In this document: positions 9,612 through 18,560 of the stretch, one piece after another
Layout of the letters: each line of letters begins with the position of its first letter
Numbering within the stretch: position 1 is the stretch's first letter
DNA from: Collinsella sp. AM33-4BH
GTDB taxonomy: Bacteria; Actinomycetota; Coriobacteriia; Coriobacteriales; Coriobacteriaceae
Direction: 5' to 3'
NCBI RefSeq assembly: GCF_003469205.1
Contig: NZ_QSIN01000002.1
Coordinates: forward strand, 248,001 to 312,000
DNA: 64,000 nucleotides
The notes under the pieces: model-generated
Told to the model about the DNA's origin: nothing
What the model saw: only the letters and a program-made list of their open reading frames with translations
The model's database searches: none
Program-made: the position numbers and the translations under genes

Positions 9612-11008
9612 GCAAGCTGTCTCCCGCGCGCAAGCTTGCGCTCGATGTGCTGATGGAAGCCGATCGCCGCGGCATGTATGCGCGTGACGTGCTCTCTGCT
9701 CGCGCTACGGCCAAGGCCATCGACCAGCGCGATTCTGCATTTGCCGCCCGCTTGGCGCTGGGCGTTGCCGCCACACAGGGCATTTTGGATGAGCTGCTCG
9801 ACCAGTTTCTCGATAAACCCAAAAAGGTTGCACCGCGCGTGCGCATGGCGCTTCGTATCTCGGCCTTCGAGATGCTCTATCTGCATACGCCTGGCCGCGT
9901 TGCCGTAAGTCAGGGTGTTGAGCTGGTTCGCAGCGGCGCTAAGTCGGCTGCCGGTCTGGCGAACGCCGTGCTGCATAAGGTTGCTGACAATGTTGAGGAC
10001 TTTGCCACCGCAGCCGATGCCGATGAGTCCGAGCGCCGCTTGGTTCGCCTATCTCGCCTGATGGGCCTGCCGCGCTGGCTGTGCGCTCGCATTATGGCTT
10101 CGTTCGATACGCCCGAGGGCGCGCTCAACTTTGCGGGCAATCTGGCGCCCGCGCCGCTGGCCCTGCATGAGAACGCCTTTGCGACCAAGTCCGATCCGTA
10201 TATCTCGCAGCTCGTCGCGCCTGTGTTCCCGGGCTGCCATGCCCCGGTCGATGCGCAGGTCACGGTTGCATCGGGCGTGTTTGAGCGCGCTGCGGCCGTG
10301 GCGTCTGATCTCAACGCGCAGCTTATCGCCACAGCTGCCACGCGTCCTGGAAGCTGCCTTGAGATTGGTGCCGGTCGTGGCACCAAGACCTATGTGATGA
10401 TGTGCCAGGCCAAGCGTGCGGGATATGAGCGTCAGCATACGGCGCTTGATCTTCATGATCGCAAGTGCGATCTGAATCTCGCTCGCCTGCATAAGGCCGG
10501 TATTCAGGGCGTTCGTACGGTTTCGGGTGATGCGTGCGAGCTTGATGAGGTGCTCACATCGTTTGATGCCATGCTTGGCAAGCCGGTTACGTTCGACACG
10601 GTCTTTATCGATGCACCGTGCTCTGGCACCGGAACCATGCGTCGTCATCCTGAGATCCCGTGGCGCCTGACCGAAAAGGATGTGGCGGTTGAGCTGCCCA
10701 AACTGCAGCTGACGATGCTCAAGGAAGCCGCCGCGCGCGTGGCTGCCGGCGGTGAGCTTATCTATGCCACCTGCTCGGTCTTTGATGAGGAGAACACGCA
10801 GGTCGTGGATGCCTTCCTGGCCTCTCCCGAGGGCGCCGGCTTTACCGTGGCGCCGCTCTCCGAGGCGCAGATCCTGCAACTCCCCGAGTTCGATCAGGCT
10901 AAGAAGCTCATATCCGTACGCCAGAACGAACGAGGCCTCTTCCAAAGCGTGCCGGTAAACGCCGACTCCTGCGACGGCCACTTCTGCGCCCGCCTGGTCC
11001 GCAAGTAA
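9608..11008 (+). CDS. rsmB: 16S rRNA (cytosine-967-C5)-methyltransferase
   Basis: Methylates C967 of 16S rRNA with SAM. The 466-residue protein has an N-terminal NusB-like RNA-binding domain (about 1-140) and a Rossmann methyltransferase domain. The SAM site is LEIGAGRGTKT, and the two catalytic cysteines are in DAPCSGTGTMRRHP and YATCSVFDEEN. The start at ATG 9608 overlaps the fmt stop by four bases (ATGA), showing translational coupling. The usual order fmt-rsmB supports the call. The 5' part shares the T-ending codon habit of fmt; the 3' end returns to C/G-ending codons. Confidence 0.94.
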   Translation: MSKLSPARKLALDVLMEADRRGMYARDVLSARATAKAIDQRDSAFAARLALGVAATQGILDELLDQFLDKPKKVAPRVRMALRISAFEMLYLHTPGRVAVSQGVELVRSGAKSAAGLANAVLHKVADNVEDFATAADADESERRLVRLSRLMGLPRWLCARIMASFDTPEGALNFAGNLAPAPLALHENAFATKSDPYISQLVAPVFPGCHAPVDAQVTVASGVFERAAAVASDLNAQLIATAATRPGSCLEIGAGRGTKTYVMMCQAKRAGYERQHTALDLHDRKCDLNLARLHKAGIQGVRTVSGDACELDEVLTSFDAMLGKPVTFDTVFIDAPCSGTGTMRRHPEIPWRLTEKDVAVELPKLQLTMLKEAAARVAAGGELIYATCSVFDEENTQVVDAFLASPEGAGFTVAPLSEAQILQLPEFDQAKKLISVRQNERGLFQSVPVNADSCDGHFCARLVRK

Positions 11009-11014
11009 CGACTA

Positions 11015-11081
11015 AGTTGCGGTGAAATAGGGATTGAATAGCGGCTTTTACCTGCCAAACAGTCCTTATTTCACCGCAACT
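11015..11081. repeat. Inverted repeat directly after rsmB
   Basis: Arms of 21 nt (11015-11035, starts AGTTGCGGTGAAATA, and 11061-11081) match at 19 of 21, with a 25-nt spacer. It begins six bases after the rsmB stop and has no T tail. Confidence 0.8.
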
Positions 11082-11109
11082 CATAAGGAAACCTGGGTAG
11101 CTAAAGAAT

Positions 11110-11149
11110 CAGCCCCGCGATCGGTGTCGGTCGCGGGGCTGTTCGGTTT
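11110..11149. terminator. Bidirectional terminator between rsmB and the zinc-ribbon gene
   Basis: Perfect 11-bp stem CAGCCCCGCGA / TCGCGGGGCTG with a 10-nt loop. T-rich tails follow on both strands (TTCGGTTTC on plus, ATTCTTT on minus), so it can serve both convergent genes. Confidence 0.8.
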
Positions 11150-11386
11150 CTAGTGGCTGTGAGGGCAGTTGGCGCAGCAGCCGCTGGTGGCGCTGGTGCT
11201 GGCGCCGCCGCTTCGCTGGTCGGTGTTGTAGAAACCGCTGCCCTCAAATTTAATACCGCTGGCCGAGAACGTCTTGACCGCCGGGGCACCGCAGCTCGGG
11301 CATAGGACCTCGGCGGTCTCGGACATGGGATGCTCAATCTCAAACACGTTGCCGCAGCTCGAGCACTTATAATCGTAGCGCGCCAT
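11150..11386 (-). CDS. FmdB-family zinc-ribbon protein
   Basis: A 78-residue protein with two CxxC pairs (CSSCGNVFE at the N-terminus and CPSCGAP near residue 29) in the layout of the FmdB/putative regulatory zinc ribbon family. A Gly/Ser-rich linker and a CCANCPHSH tail follow and may bind metal too. The function of the family is unsettled. GGAAG precedes ATG 11386. It is read last in the minus-strand glycogen direction, 88 bases after the fusion gene, but need not belong to that operon. Confidence 0.85.
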   Translation of the reverse strand: MARYDYKCSSCGNVFEIEHPMSETAEVLCPSCGAPAVKTFSASGIKFEGSGFYNTDQRSGGASTSATSGCCANCPHSH

Positions 11387-11474
11387 AATACTTCCTTTTC
11401 AGCACAAAGCGGGCAGATCGCTCTGCCCGCATAAATTCAAACAGCTGTAACTGTACCCTATATCGGGGGTTTTA

Positions 11475-14400
11475 TCACGCTTCGCCCCAGAATCTATGGG
11501 TGTTGCGCAGGAGCTGTGCAGTTTTGCCCTCGGCGGCCGCAACGTCGGCCTCATCGGCCTGCCAGGTCCAGTTGCCCGTGGCGACACCCGGCACGTTCAT
11601 GCGCGCGTCGTCGCTAAGCCCCAGAACATCCTGCAGCGGCATCATCACCAGGGGAGCGTCGCTTGCCAGCGCGTCGCTCATCAGCTTGGCCGCCACCTCA
11701 ACACCGCTCGGCTCGTCGCCGCCCGCAAAGGAGCGTGTGCACCAACCGGTGAGCGTCGACGTGTCGTGCGTCGAGGTATACAGAATCTTGCCCGGCGTGG
11801 GATGCACACCGCAGCGGACGTCGTAATCGCTAAACTCCAGCACGTCCATGCCGGGGAAGCCGCAGGTCGAAGCCATGGCGCGAACACCGGGCGTCAGGTA
11901 GCCTAGGTCCTCGGCGATAAAGTTGAGCGGCCCCAGCTCGTCATAGGCAGTCTGGAACAGATCCTTGCCCGGACCCGCCAGCCAGCGGCCGTCGGCGCAG
12001 GCCTTGCCTGCGGGAATGCTAAAGTAGCTGTGGAATCCCAGGAAGTGGTCCAGGCGCACACGGTCGTAGAGTGAGAACGCGCGACGCAGACGGTCCATCC
12101 ACCAGCGGTAGCCGTTCTCCTTCATATGACCCCAGCGGAACGTCGGGTTGCCCCACACCTGGCCCTCGGGCGCAAAGTTGTCGGGCGGTGCACCGGAGAT
12201 CTCGATTGCCTTACCGGTATCGGACAACCAGAAGTTCTCGGGTTCGCTCCACGCATCGGCCGAATCGTCCGAAACGTACATAGGAATGTCGCCGATAACC
12301 TCGATGCCCTTCTTGTGCGCATAGTTCATGAGCTCGCACCAGGCAAGGTCAAAGCGGTACTGCATGTACGCCTGCAGCTCTGCCTCGTCGTGGAAACGCT
12401 TGTCGTCAATCAGATGCTCGTTGTAGCGCGCGACATCGGCCGGCCAATCGTGACGCGATTCACCTTCAAAGTACTTCTTGACGGCCATGTAGACGCAGTA
12501 CTTCTCGAGCCAATCGGCGTTGCGATGTTTAAACGCCGTGTAGAGCGGGTCTGCATCCTCGCCGCCACGGGCCTTCCAAGTCTCAAAGTCGGCCGCCAGT
12601 TCCACTTGGCTCTCGGGCAGCAGGTCAACATTGCCCGCAAAGGCCGAAGGCCCAGCGTAAGGGGAGCGGAAGAAGTCCGTCGGGTTGACAGGCAGGACCT
12701 GCCAGTAGCGCATGCCCATAGCGGACAGATGGTCGATAAAGCGACGCGTGGGTGCGCCGATCGTGCCGGGCTTGCCGTCATCGGTCGGCACCGAGGTGAT
12801 GTGGCACACGACGCCCGCGTCGTGATCGAGCGGCTCCTGCAGGCGCTGCTCGGCATGGTGATAGATGATCGACGAGCCCAGCGGATACAGATCGAGCGTG
12901 ACCGTACCGTTGTGGATCTCGCACTCGTGACCGCTGATGACGTCACTCGCGCATTCGCCGAGCGCCGGAATCGTCACGCGGTGCGAATTGCGCAGACTGC
13001 GGTTGATGATAACCGTCGCGGACTCGCCATCCTTGCCCGTGCGGTTGTAGGCCAGCACCTCATCGTTGAGCGCGAAGGCCTTAATCTCGCCGTCGATCAT
13101 AAACGGCAGTGCGCGGCGTACGGCGGAGGCGTTCTTGACAATAGCCAGCGTGTCGAAGTCGTGCAGTTGGTCCTTGGTCGGCAGAGTGCGGCGGTTGCCC
13201 GGATCGGTAAGGCCCTCCAGGCCGTATTCGTCGCCGTAGTAGATCGAAGGCACGCCGGGGAAGGTCATCTGCATGAGCGTTGCAAGCCAAAAACGGCTCT
13301 TGGCCAGGCCCATCGAGCTCTCGTCCAGTCGCCACTTGCTGCGCTCGCGCTCGGGCAGCTGCGACTCGTCGGGGCCGCCGCCGAGCACCGAGATGATACG
13401 CGGGCGGTCGTGGCTCGAAAGCAGATTGAGCGCGCAGGACAATGCCTCGCTCGGGTAGTTCTCGCGCAGGGTTTCGATATCCTCGGCTGCTTGGTAGGCG
13501 TTCTTGTAGCCCATCAAAAAGCCGATGACCATGTCGCGGAAAGGGTAATCCATAGCAGAGTCCAGCTCGGAGCCCTGCAGGTAACGACGCAGATGGCCAT
13601 AGCTAATCTTGTTGGAGGCGTCTTCCCAGACTTCGCCGAGCAACAACGCGTCAGGCTTTTCGGCAAGTACGGCCTTCTTAATCTCGGCCAGGAAGTCGTC
13701 GGAAAGCTCGTCAGCGACGTCCAGGCGCCAACCATGGGCACCGGCGCGCAGCCATTTGCGGATCACGCCGTCCTTGCCCAGGAGCCGCTCGCGTACCAGC
13801 TCGGAGCTCTCATTGATGGCGGGCATGTTGCCCACGCCCCACCAGCAGTCGTACGAGCCGTCCTCGTGGAAATAAAACGCATCGCGCCACGGCGAATCCT
13901 CGCTCTGCCACGCGCCCACGCCGGGGTAGTTGCCGTAGCGGTTGAAATAGATAGAGTCGTCGCCCGTGTGGTTGAAGACGCCGTCCAGAATAATGGAAAT
14001 GCCGAGCTTCTCGGCTGCCTCGCACAGCTCCGTAAAGTCCTGCTCGGTGCCCAGGATCGGGTCGATCTTAGTGTAATCGGCCGTGTCGTAGCGGTGGTTG
14101 CTCGCGGCCTCAAAGATGGGGTTGAGGTAGATGGCTGTAAAGCCCAGCTCGGCAATGCGGGGCAGGTCATTTTGGATACCCTTGAGCGAGCCGCCGTAAA
14201 AATCCCAGGTCCTGATGGAGCCGTCTTCGGCACGCTCGTACTCGGGCGGTTCATTCCAGTCCTCGACCATGCGGCGCTGGATTCCGTTGCGAGGCTTTTC
14301 GACTTCGGTCAGCGTGCGCTCGCGCCAGTTTTCGTCGCGTGCATAGCGGTCGGGGAAGATCTGGTAAACCATGCCACGCTCGTACCACTCGGGACGAATT

Positions 14401-14771
14401 TCGCGGTGCTTGTAGACGGTAATCTGGAAGGACGGGACCTCGGCGTAGTCGTAGGTTACGCCCTCGCCGCCGGTGCGGCCTTGCGGCGCGCCCAAGCGAA
14501 CCTCGGGTTGGCCCTCGATATTGCAGATAAAGCTGTACCAGATAAGACAGGGCTCGGTGCACACAAGCTCTACGGTAAATATTCCGTCGCCCTCGTGCGT
14601 CATGGGATACAGAGACTCACCGATCTCATCGACCCAAGTGCGCAGCGTAAGCGTTGCCTGATTTGGATCGGCATCCTCCAGAATCACGGAGAGCGAAAGG
14701 GTAGTTCCAGTGGTCACAGCGCCAAACGGAGTGCGAAACTGCGACAGGCGGCTGTTGTGAATCAATCTCAT
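11475..14771 (-). CDS. Glycogen debranching GH13 amylase fused to 4-alpha-glucanotransferase (GH77)
   Basis: A 1098-residue two-enzyme fusion. Residues about 1-125 look like a starch-binding N domain. About 125-630 is a GH13 barrel with YQIFPDRYARD, VFNHTGDDS, the nucleophile region WRLDVADEL, the acid LLGEVWEDA and LLSSHDRPRI. About 645-1098 is a MalQ-type GH77 domain (YWQVLPVNPTDFFRSPYAG, DIPMYVSDDSADAW, RLDHFLGFHSYF, ISTHDT-like YTSTHDTSTLTGWC). It would hydrolyse or trim alpha-glucans and disproportionate the maltooligosaccharides. It lies downstream of glgA on the same strand. A palindrome resembling a LacI-type operator is about 125 bases upstream of ATG 14771, so it may have its own regulated promoter. 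Confidence 0.9.
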   Translation of the reverse strand: MRLIHNSRLSQFRTPFGAVTTGTTLSLSVILEDADPNQATLTLRTWVDEIGESLYPMTHEGDGIFTVELVCTEPCLIWYSFICNIEGQPEVRLGAPQGRTGGEGVTYDYAEVPSFQITVYKHREIRPEWYERGMVYQIFPDRYARDENWRERTLTEVEKPRNGIQRRMVEDWNEPPEYERAEDGSIRTWDFYGGSLKGIQNDLPRIAELGFTAIYLNPIFEAASNHRYDTADYTKIDPILGTEQDFTELCEAAEKLGISIILDGVFNHTGDDSIYFNRYGNYPGVGAWQSEDSPWRDAFYFHEDGSYDCWWGVGNMPAINESSELVRERLLGKDGVIRKWLRAGAHGWRLDVADELSDDFLAEIKKAVLAEKPDALLLGEVWEDASNKISYGHLRRYLQGSELDSAMDYPFRDMVIGFLMGYKNAYQAAEDIETLRENYPSEALSCALNLLSSHDRPRIISVLGGGPDESQLPERERSKWRLDESSMGLAKSRFWLATLMQMTFPGVPSIYYGDEYGLEGLTDPGNRRTLPTKDQLHDFDTLAIVKNASAVRRALPFMIDGEIKAFALNDEVLAYNRTGKDGESATVIINRSLRNSHRVTIPALGECASDVISGHECEIHNGTVTLDLYPLGSSIIYHHAEQRLQEPLDHDAGVVCHITSVPTDDGKPGTIGAPTRRFIDHLSAMGMRYWQVLPVNPTDFFRSPYAGPSAFAGNVDLLPESQVELAADFETWKARGGEDADPLYTAFKHRNADWLEKYCVYMAVKKYFEGESRHDWPADVARYNEHLIDDKRFHDEAELQAYMQYRFDLAWCELMNYAHKKGIEVIGDIPMYVSDDSADAWSEPENFWLSDTGKAIEISGAPPDNFAPEGQVWGNPTFRWGHMKENGYRWWMDRLRRAFSLYDRVRLDHFLGFHSYFSIPAGKACADGRWLAGPGKDLFQTAYDELGPLNFIAEDLGYLTPGVRAMASTCGFPGMDVLEFSDYDVRCGVHPTPGKILYTSTHDTSTLTGWCTRSFAGGDEPSGVEVAAKLMSDALASDAPLVMMPLQDVLGLSDDARMNVPGVATGNWTWQADEADVAAAEGKTAQLLRNTHRFWGEA

Positions 14772-14896
14772 AGTACGGTCCAGTTCAATAGAATCATGGC
14801 CTGCTGGCCATGGGCTTTACGCACAGGTTATAAGTATATCTGTTGTACACAGGGTGTATAAACAACATCCGTTTACCATCGGCGAACGGTTGTCCT

Positions 14897-14912
14897 AGAA
14901 AAACGTTTTACC
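14897..14912. promoter_or_regulatory. Putative LacI-family operator before the amylase/MalQ fusion
   Basis: AGAAAAACGTTTTACC contains the perfect core AAAACGTTTT and the half-site GTTTTACC seen again at 24804-24877. A further CGTTTACC half-site is at 14870-14877. LacI-family regulators bind such CG-centred palindromes; assignment to a given regulator is inference. Confidence 0.55.
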
Positions 14913-14926
14913 AACTATCTACAGAG

Positions 14927-14953
14927 AAGGGGCGCCCGGTTGGAGCGCCCCTT
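14927..14953 (-). terminator. Terminator-like hairpin after glgA
   Basis: Perfect 9-bp stem AAGGGGCGC / GCGCCCCTT with a 9-nt loop, 37 bases beyond the glgA stop on the minus strand. The T tail is weak (CTCTGT), so termination may be partial and allow read-through to the fusion gene. Confidence 0.6.
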
Positions 14954-14989
14954 GCTTAGGGTTTGATGAGGTTTTAGATCGTCTGTGGG

Positions 14990-17338
14990 CTAGCGGCGCT
15001 TGCGGGCGGCCGTTGCCTTGCGGACGGAGGTCTTCTTGGTAGGAGCCTTTTCCTCAGTGGGAGCGGCGGGGGAGACCGAGGCCTCCTTGGCGGGCTCAGT
15101 CTTTGCCGTAGCCTTCGGAGCGGTCTTGACCTCGGCGGCCTTCGGTTCCGGCTCGGCCTTTATTGCGGGCTTTTCCTCGACCTTAGCCTCTGCCTTGGGA
15201 GCAGCGGTCTTGGCCGTGGCCTTTTTGACCGTCGTCGTAGCTCGCTTGCGCGTGGTGGTCTTGGCGGCCGGCTTAGCCTCGACAGCTTCCTCAGCCTTAG
15301 GCGCAGCGGGCGTCTCCTCGACTTTGGCGGCCGGCTTAGCGGCTGCCTTGGTCGTGGCGGCCTTCTTGGTCGTCGACTTCGTAGCCGTGGTCTTCTTGGC
15401 GGTCGTCTTCTTGGCAGCGGCCTTGGCCGGAGCTTTTGCCGCGGGCTTAACCTCGGCTGCAGCGGTCTCGGCCTTTACCTCGGGAACGACCTCGGCCTCG
15501 GTGGCCTTCTTGACAGCTGCGGTGGTGCGCTTGCGCGTGGTCGTTGCCTTGGCTGTAGCCGTCTTTGCGGCGGTGGCCTTAGTGGCAGTGGTCTTGGCTG
15601 CAGAGGTCTTGCTCGCAGTTGTAGACTTGCTCGCCGTGGTCTTCTTAGCCGTCGTCTTGCGGGCCGTCGTCTTCTTAGCGGCAGGCTTCGCAGCGGGCTT
15701 AACCTCGGCATCAGCAGCGGGCTTCGCCTCGGCCTTGGTCTCCTCAGCAGCGACAGGCTCCTCGACCTTAGGCTCCTCAACAGGTGCGGCAGCCTCAGCT
15801 ACGACAGGCTCCTCGACAGGCGCGGGCTCCTCGTCAGCCACCGCCGCCTCAACCGGCGCCGCCGGCCTCTCAATCTCTGGGTGCATAAAGAAGTACAGGT
15901 CCAGATACTTGTCGGCCGAGCGCGTCCAGCTAAAGTCCTGGCTCATGGCCTGCGTGACCAGCTGGTTCCAGGCATCGCGGTTGTCCCAGAACAGGCGCGC
16001 CGCGCGGAACACGGCGTCGCCCATCTCGTCGCCGTTAAAGTTACTAAACGAGAAGCCCGTGCCCTCGCCGGTAAACTCGTTATACGGGATCACCGTGTCC
16101 TTCAGACCGCCGGTCTCGCGAACAATCGGCAGGGTGCCGTAGCGCATGGCGATGATCTGCGACAGGCCGCAGGGCTCAAACTTCGAAGGCATCAGGAACA
16201 TATCGGCGGCGGCATACATGCGCTGCGACAGCGCCGGATCAAACTCGATGCGCGCGGCCATGGTGCCGGGGTACTTGTCCTGGAAGTAGCGCAGGCCGTC
16301 CTCGTAGTCGCGGTCGCCGGTGCCCAGCACGGCCACCTGAACGCCGCCGGCCAAAATTCGGTCGAGCGCGTACATAACCAGGTCCATGCCCTTCTGGCGC
16401 GTCAAGCGCGTGACCATCACCATGAGCGGACGGTCGTCGCGAACCTCGAGCCCCAGCTCTTCCTGCAGCTTGGCCTTGCACACGGCCTTGCCGGAACGGT
16501 CCTCGACGGTGTAGTTGGCGGCAATGCGCTTGTCGGTCGCCGGGTCAAAGCCCGCCACGTCAATGCCGTTCAAAATGCCCTGCAGCGCATAGGAGCGCTC
16601 GCGCAGCACGCCGTCCAGGCCCTCGCCAAACTCGGGCGTCTGGATCTCGTTGGCATAGGTGGGGCTCACCGTGGTGATGGCATCGGCATAGCGCAGCGCG
16701 CCCAGCATGTAGTTGATGCTGCAGGCGTCGCAACGCAGCTGCGAGGCGGCCGCCGGAATATGCGCCACGCCCAGGATGTCTTCCATCACAGTGTCGCTAA
16801 ACTGGCCCTGGAACGCCACGTTGTGGATCGAGAACACGGTCTTGACGCGGTCGTACAGCGGAAGGCCCTGGTAGAACTCGCGCAAGAACACGGGCGCTAG
16901 TGCCGTCTGCCAGTCATTGCAGTGCAGGATGTCACACTCAAAACCGGCCGGCAGGTGCTGTAGACTCTCGGTGATGGCCTTGGAGAAGAACGCAAAGCGC
17001 TCGCCGTCATCAAAGAAGCCGTACGGATAGTCGCGCGCAAAGTAGCGCTCGTTGTCGATGAACATATAGGTGACGCCGTCGTGCTCGAGCTTCTCGAGCC
17101 CGCAGTACTCGTTGCGCCAGCCCAGGCTCACGTAAAAGTCGGAGAAGTGCTCCATCTGCGCCTTGTACTCGTCCTTGATGGTTGCGTACTTGGGCACCAT
17201 CACGATAACCTCGGCGCCGGCGCGCACAAGCGCCGCAGGCAGCGAGCCCGCCACGTCGCCCAGGCCACCGGTCTTAACAAACGGTGCGCACTCGGCCGAG
17301 GCAAATACGATCTGCATCTTTTTGCTGGAATCTGCCAT
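14990..17338 (-). CDS. glgA: Glycogen synthase with a long Lys/Ala-rich C-terminal tail
   Basis: Transfers glucose from ADP-glucose to growing alpha-1,4-glucan. Residues 1 to about 490 are a normal GT5 synthase: KTGGLGDVAGSLP at the N-terminus binds ADP-glucose, and the C-terminal half has MPSKFEPCGLSQIIAMRYG. A tail of about 290 residues follows that the family does not need. It is an acidic Glu/Ala/Pro stretch, then many repeats of the type KKTTARKTTAKKTTA with alternating VKPAAK and VEE segments, like a histone H1 tail. The start is ATG 17338 because GGGAG lies just upstream; ATG 17350 has none. Last of the glgBPCDA run. The tail may bind nucleic acid, polyphosphate or the granule surface. 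Confidence 0.93.
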   Translation of the reverse strand: MADSSKKMQIVFASAECAPFVKTGGLGDVAGSLPAALVRAGAEVIVMVPKYATIKDEYKAQMEHFSDFYVSLGWRNEYCGLEKLEHDGVTYMFIDNERYFARDYPYGFFDDGERFAFFSKAITESLQHLPAGFECDILHCNDWQTALAPVFLREFYQGLPLYDRVKTVFSIHNVAFQGQFSDTVMEDILGVAHIPAAASQLRCDACSINYMLGALRYADAITTVSPTYANEIQTPEFGEGLDGVLRERSYALQGILNGIDVAGFDPATDKRIAANYTVEDRSGKAVCKAKLQEELGLEVRDDRPLMVMVTRLTRQKGMDLVMYALDRILAGGVQVAVLGTGDRDYEDGLRYFQDKYPGTMAARIEFDPALSQRMYAAADMFLMPSKFEPCGLSQIIAMRYGTLPIVRETGGLKDTVIPYNEFTGEGTGFSFSNFNGDEMGDAVFRAARLFWDNRDAWNQLVTQAMSQDFSWTRSADKYLDLYFFMHPEIERPAAPVEAAVADEEPAPVEEPVVAEAAAPVEEPKVEEPVAAEETKAEAKPAADAEVKPAAKPAAKKTTARKTTAKKTTASKSTTASKTSAAKTTATKATAAKTATAKATTTRKRTTAAVKKATEAEVVPEVKAETAAAEVKPAAKAPAKAAAKKTTAKKTTATKSTTKKAATTKAAAKPAAKVEETPAAPKAEEAVEAKPAAKTTTRKRATTTVKKATAKTAAPKAEAKVEEKPAIKAEPEPKAAEVKTAPKATAKTEPAKEASVSPAAPTEEKAPTKKTSVRKATAARKRR

Positions 17339-17428
17339 ATTGTCTCCCATGTTGCAATTCGAGAATAGCCGCCTGGCGCTAACCGGGCGGCTATTCTACA
17401 TGTTACGAGCGATGTTGCGGTGCCAACG

Positions 17429-18556
17429 TTAACGTACGATGGTGGTGTCGGAAGTTAACGGAGCCTTGCCCAGCACCAGGATGTTCTCGGGCGTGCCGCG
17501 AAGCTCGGTGTTGGTGGGGACCACGTTGTTCTTGTCCAAAATGGCGTTCTCGACGCGGGCGCCGCTCTTGATGATGCAGCTCTGGTTGATGATCGAGTTG
17601 GTCACCGAAGCGCCTTCTTCGACCACGACGCCGCGCGACAGGATCGAGTTGCGCACGGTGCCCTTGATGATGCAGCCGGCCGAGATGATCGAGTTGCACG
17701 CGTGGCTGCCGGTCGCATAGCGCGAAGGCGGCACGTCGTGGGCCTTAGTCAGGATCGGGCGCTCGGGGTCAAAGAGATGGTCGGCCACGGTCTGGTCGAG
17801 CAGGTCCATGCTGCGGCGATACAGTGACTTCTCGCTAAACACGCCCACGACCTCGCCCTTGTACTCGTAGCTGCACACGTCGATGTTGCTAAAGTCGCCC
17901 TGGAGTGCCTCGAGCAGGTCCAGATAGTCGGCGGCCTGGTAGTGGTCGATGATCTCGAGCAGCGTCTCGCGGTTGACGATGCAGCAGTCCATGGAGGCGT
18001 TGTCGCCGTACGCGACGCCGGCGCTCACGCCCGTCAGGCGGCCGTTCTCGTTAATCTCGAGTTTGGTCTCGTCTTCGACATTGCGCGTGGCCTTGCAGTA
18101 CACCACGGTCATCTGGGCACCGGAGTTCTCGTGCGCCTCGATGATGGTGTTGAGGTCCATGTTAAAGATGATGTTGGTGCCCATCATCACGACATAGGGA
18201 TTCTCCGAGCGCTGGAACAGCGTCTTGTTGGAGATGATGTCGCGCAGCAGGAAGCGCATGCCGCCCTTGGTGGTGCCGTACGCGTTGCCGGGCACCATGA
18301 ACAGGCCGCCCTTCTTGCGGTCCAGGCCCCAGTCCTTGCCCGAGCCCACGTGGTCGATCAGCGAGCGGTAGTTACCCGGCATGACGACACCGACGGTCTT
18401 GATGCCGGCATTCATCATGTTGGACAGCGGAAAGTCGATCAGGCGGTAGCGGCCCAAAAACGGAACGGACGCGATGGGGCGGTCCTTGAGTAGGACACTG
18501 CCGTAGGACGAAGAGTAGTTAGCGGTGATATAACCGATGGCCTTGCGATTGATCAT
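17429..18556 (-). CDS. glgD: Glucose-1-phosphate adenylyltransferase regulatory subunit
   Basis: GlgD is the non-catalytic or weakly catalytic partner of GlgC in Firmicutes and some Actinobacteria. The 375-residue protein keeps the nucleotidyltransferase fold and the C-terminal left-handed beta helix (repeated NSIISAGC, NSILSRG, NSIINQS). It lacks the GGxGxRL pyrophosphorylase loop, where it reads YITANYSSSYGSVL. ATG 18556 lies four bases after the glgC stop, with a GGGGGAA ribosome site inside the end of glgC. It is translated coupled to GlgC and should form the heterotetramer. Confidence 0.92.
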   Translation of the reverse strand: MINRKAIGYITANYSSSYGSVLLKDRPIASVPFLGRYRLIDFPLSNMMNAGIKTVGVVMPGNYRSLIDHVGSGKDWGLDRKKGGLFMVPGNAYGTTKGGMRFLLRDIISNKTLFQRSENPYVVMMGTNIIFNMDLNTIIEAHENSGAQMTVVYCKATRNVEDETKLEINENGRLTGVSAGVAYGDNASMDCCIVNRETLLEIIDHYQAADYLDLLEALQGDFSNIDVCSYEYKGEVVGVFSEKSLYRRSMDLLDQTVADHLFDPERPILTKAHDVPPSRYATGSHACNSIISAGCIIKGTVRNSILSRGVVVEEGASVTNSIINQSCIIKSGARVENAILDKNNVVPTNTELRGTPENILVLGKAPLTSDTTIVR

Positions 18557-18560
18557 CGGA

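Noticed and set aside
12126..14861. Open frame of 911 codons on the plus strand opposite the amylase/MalQ fusion
   Set aside because: It is the antisense shadow of a GC-rich gene; the minus-strand frame has complete catalytic motifs.
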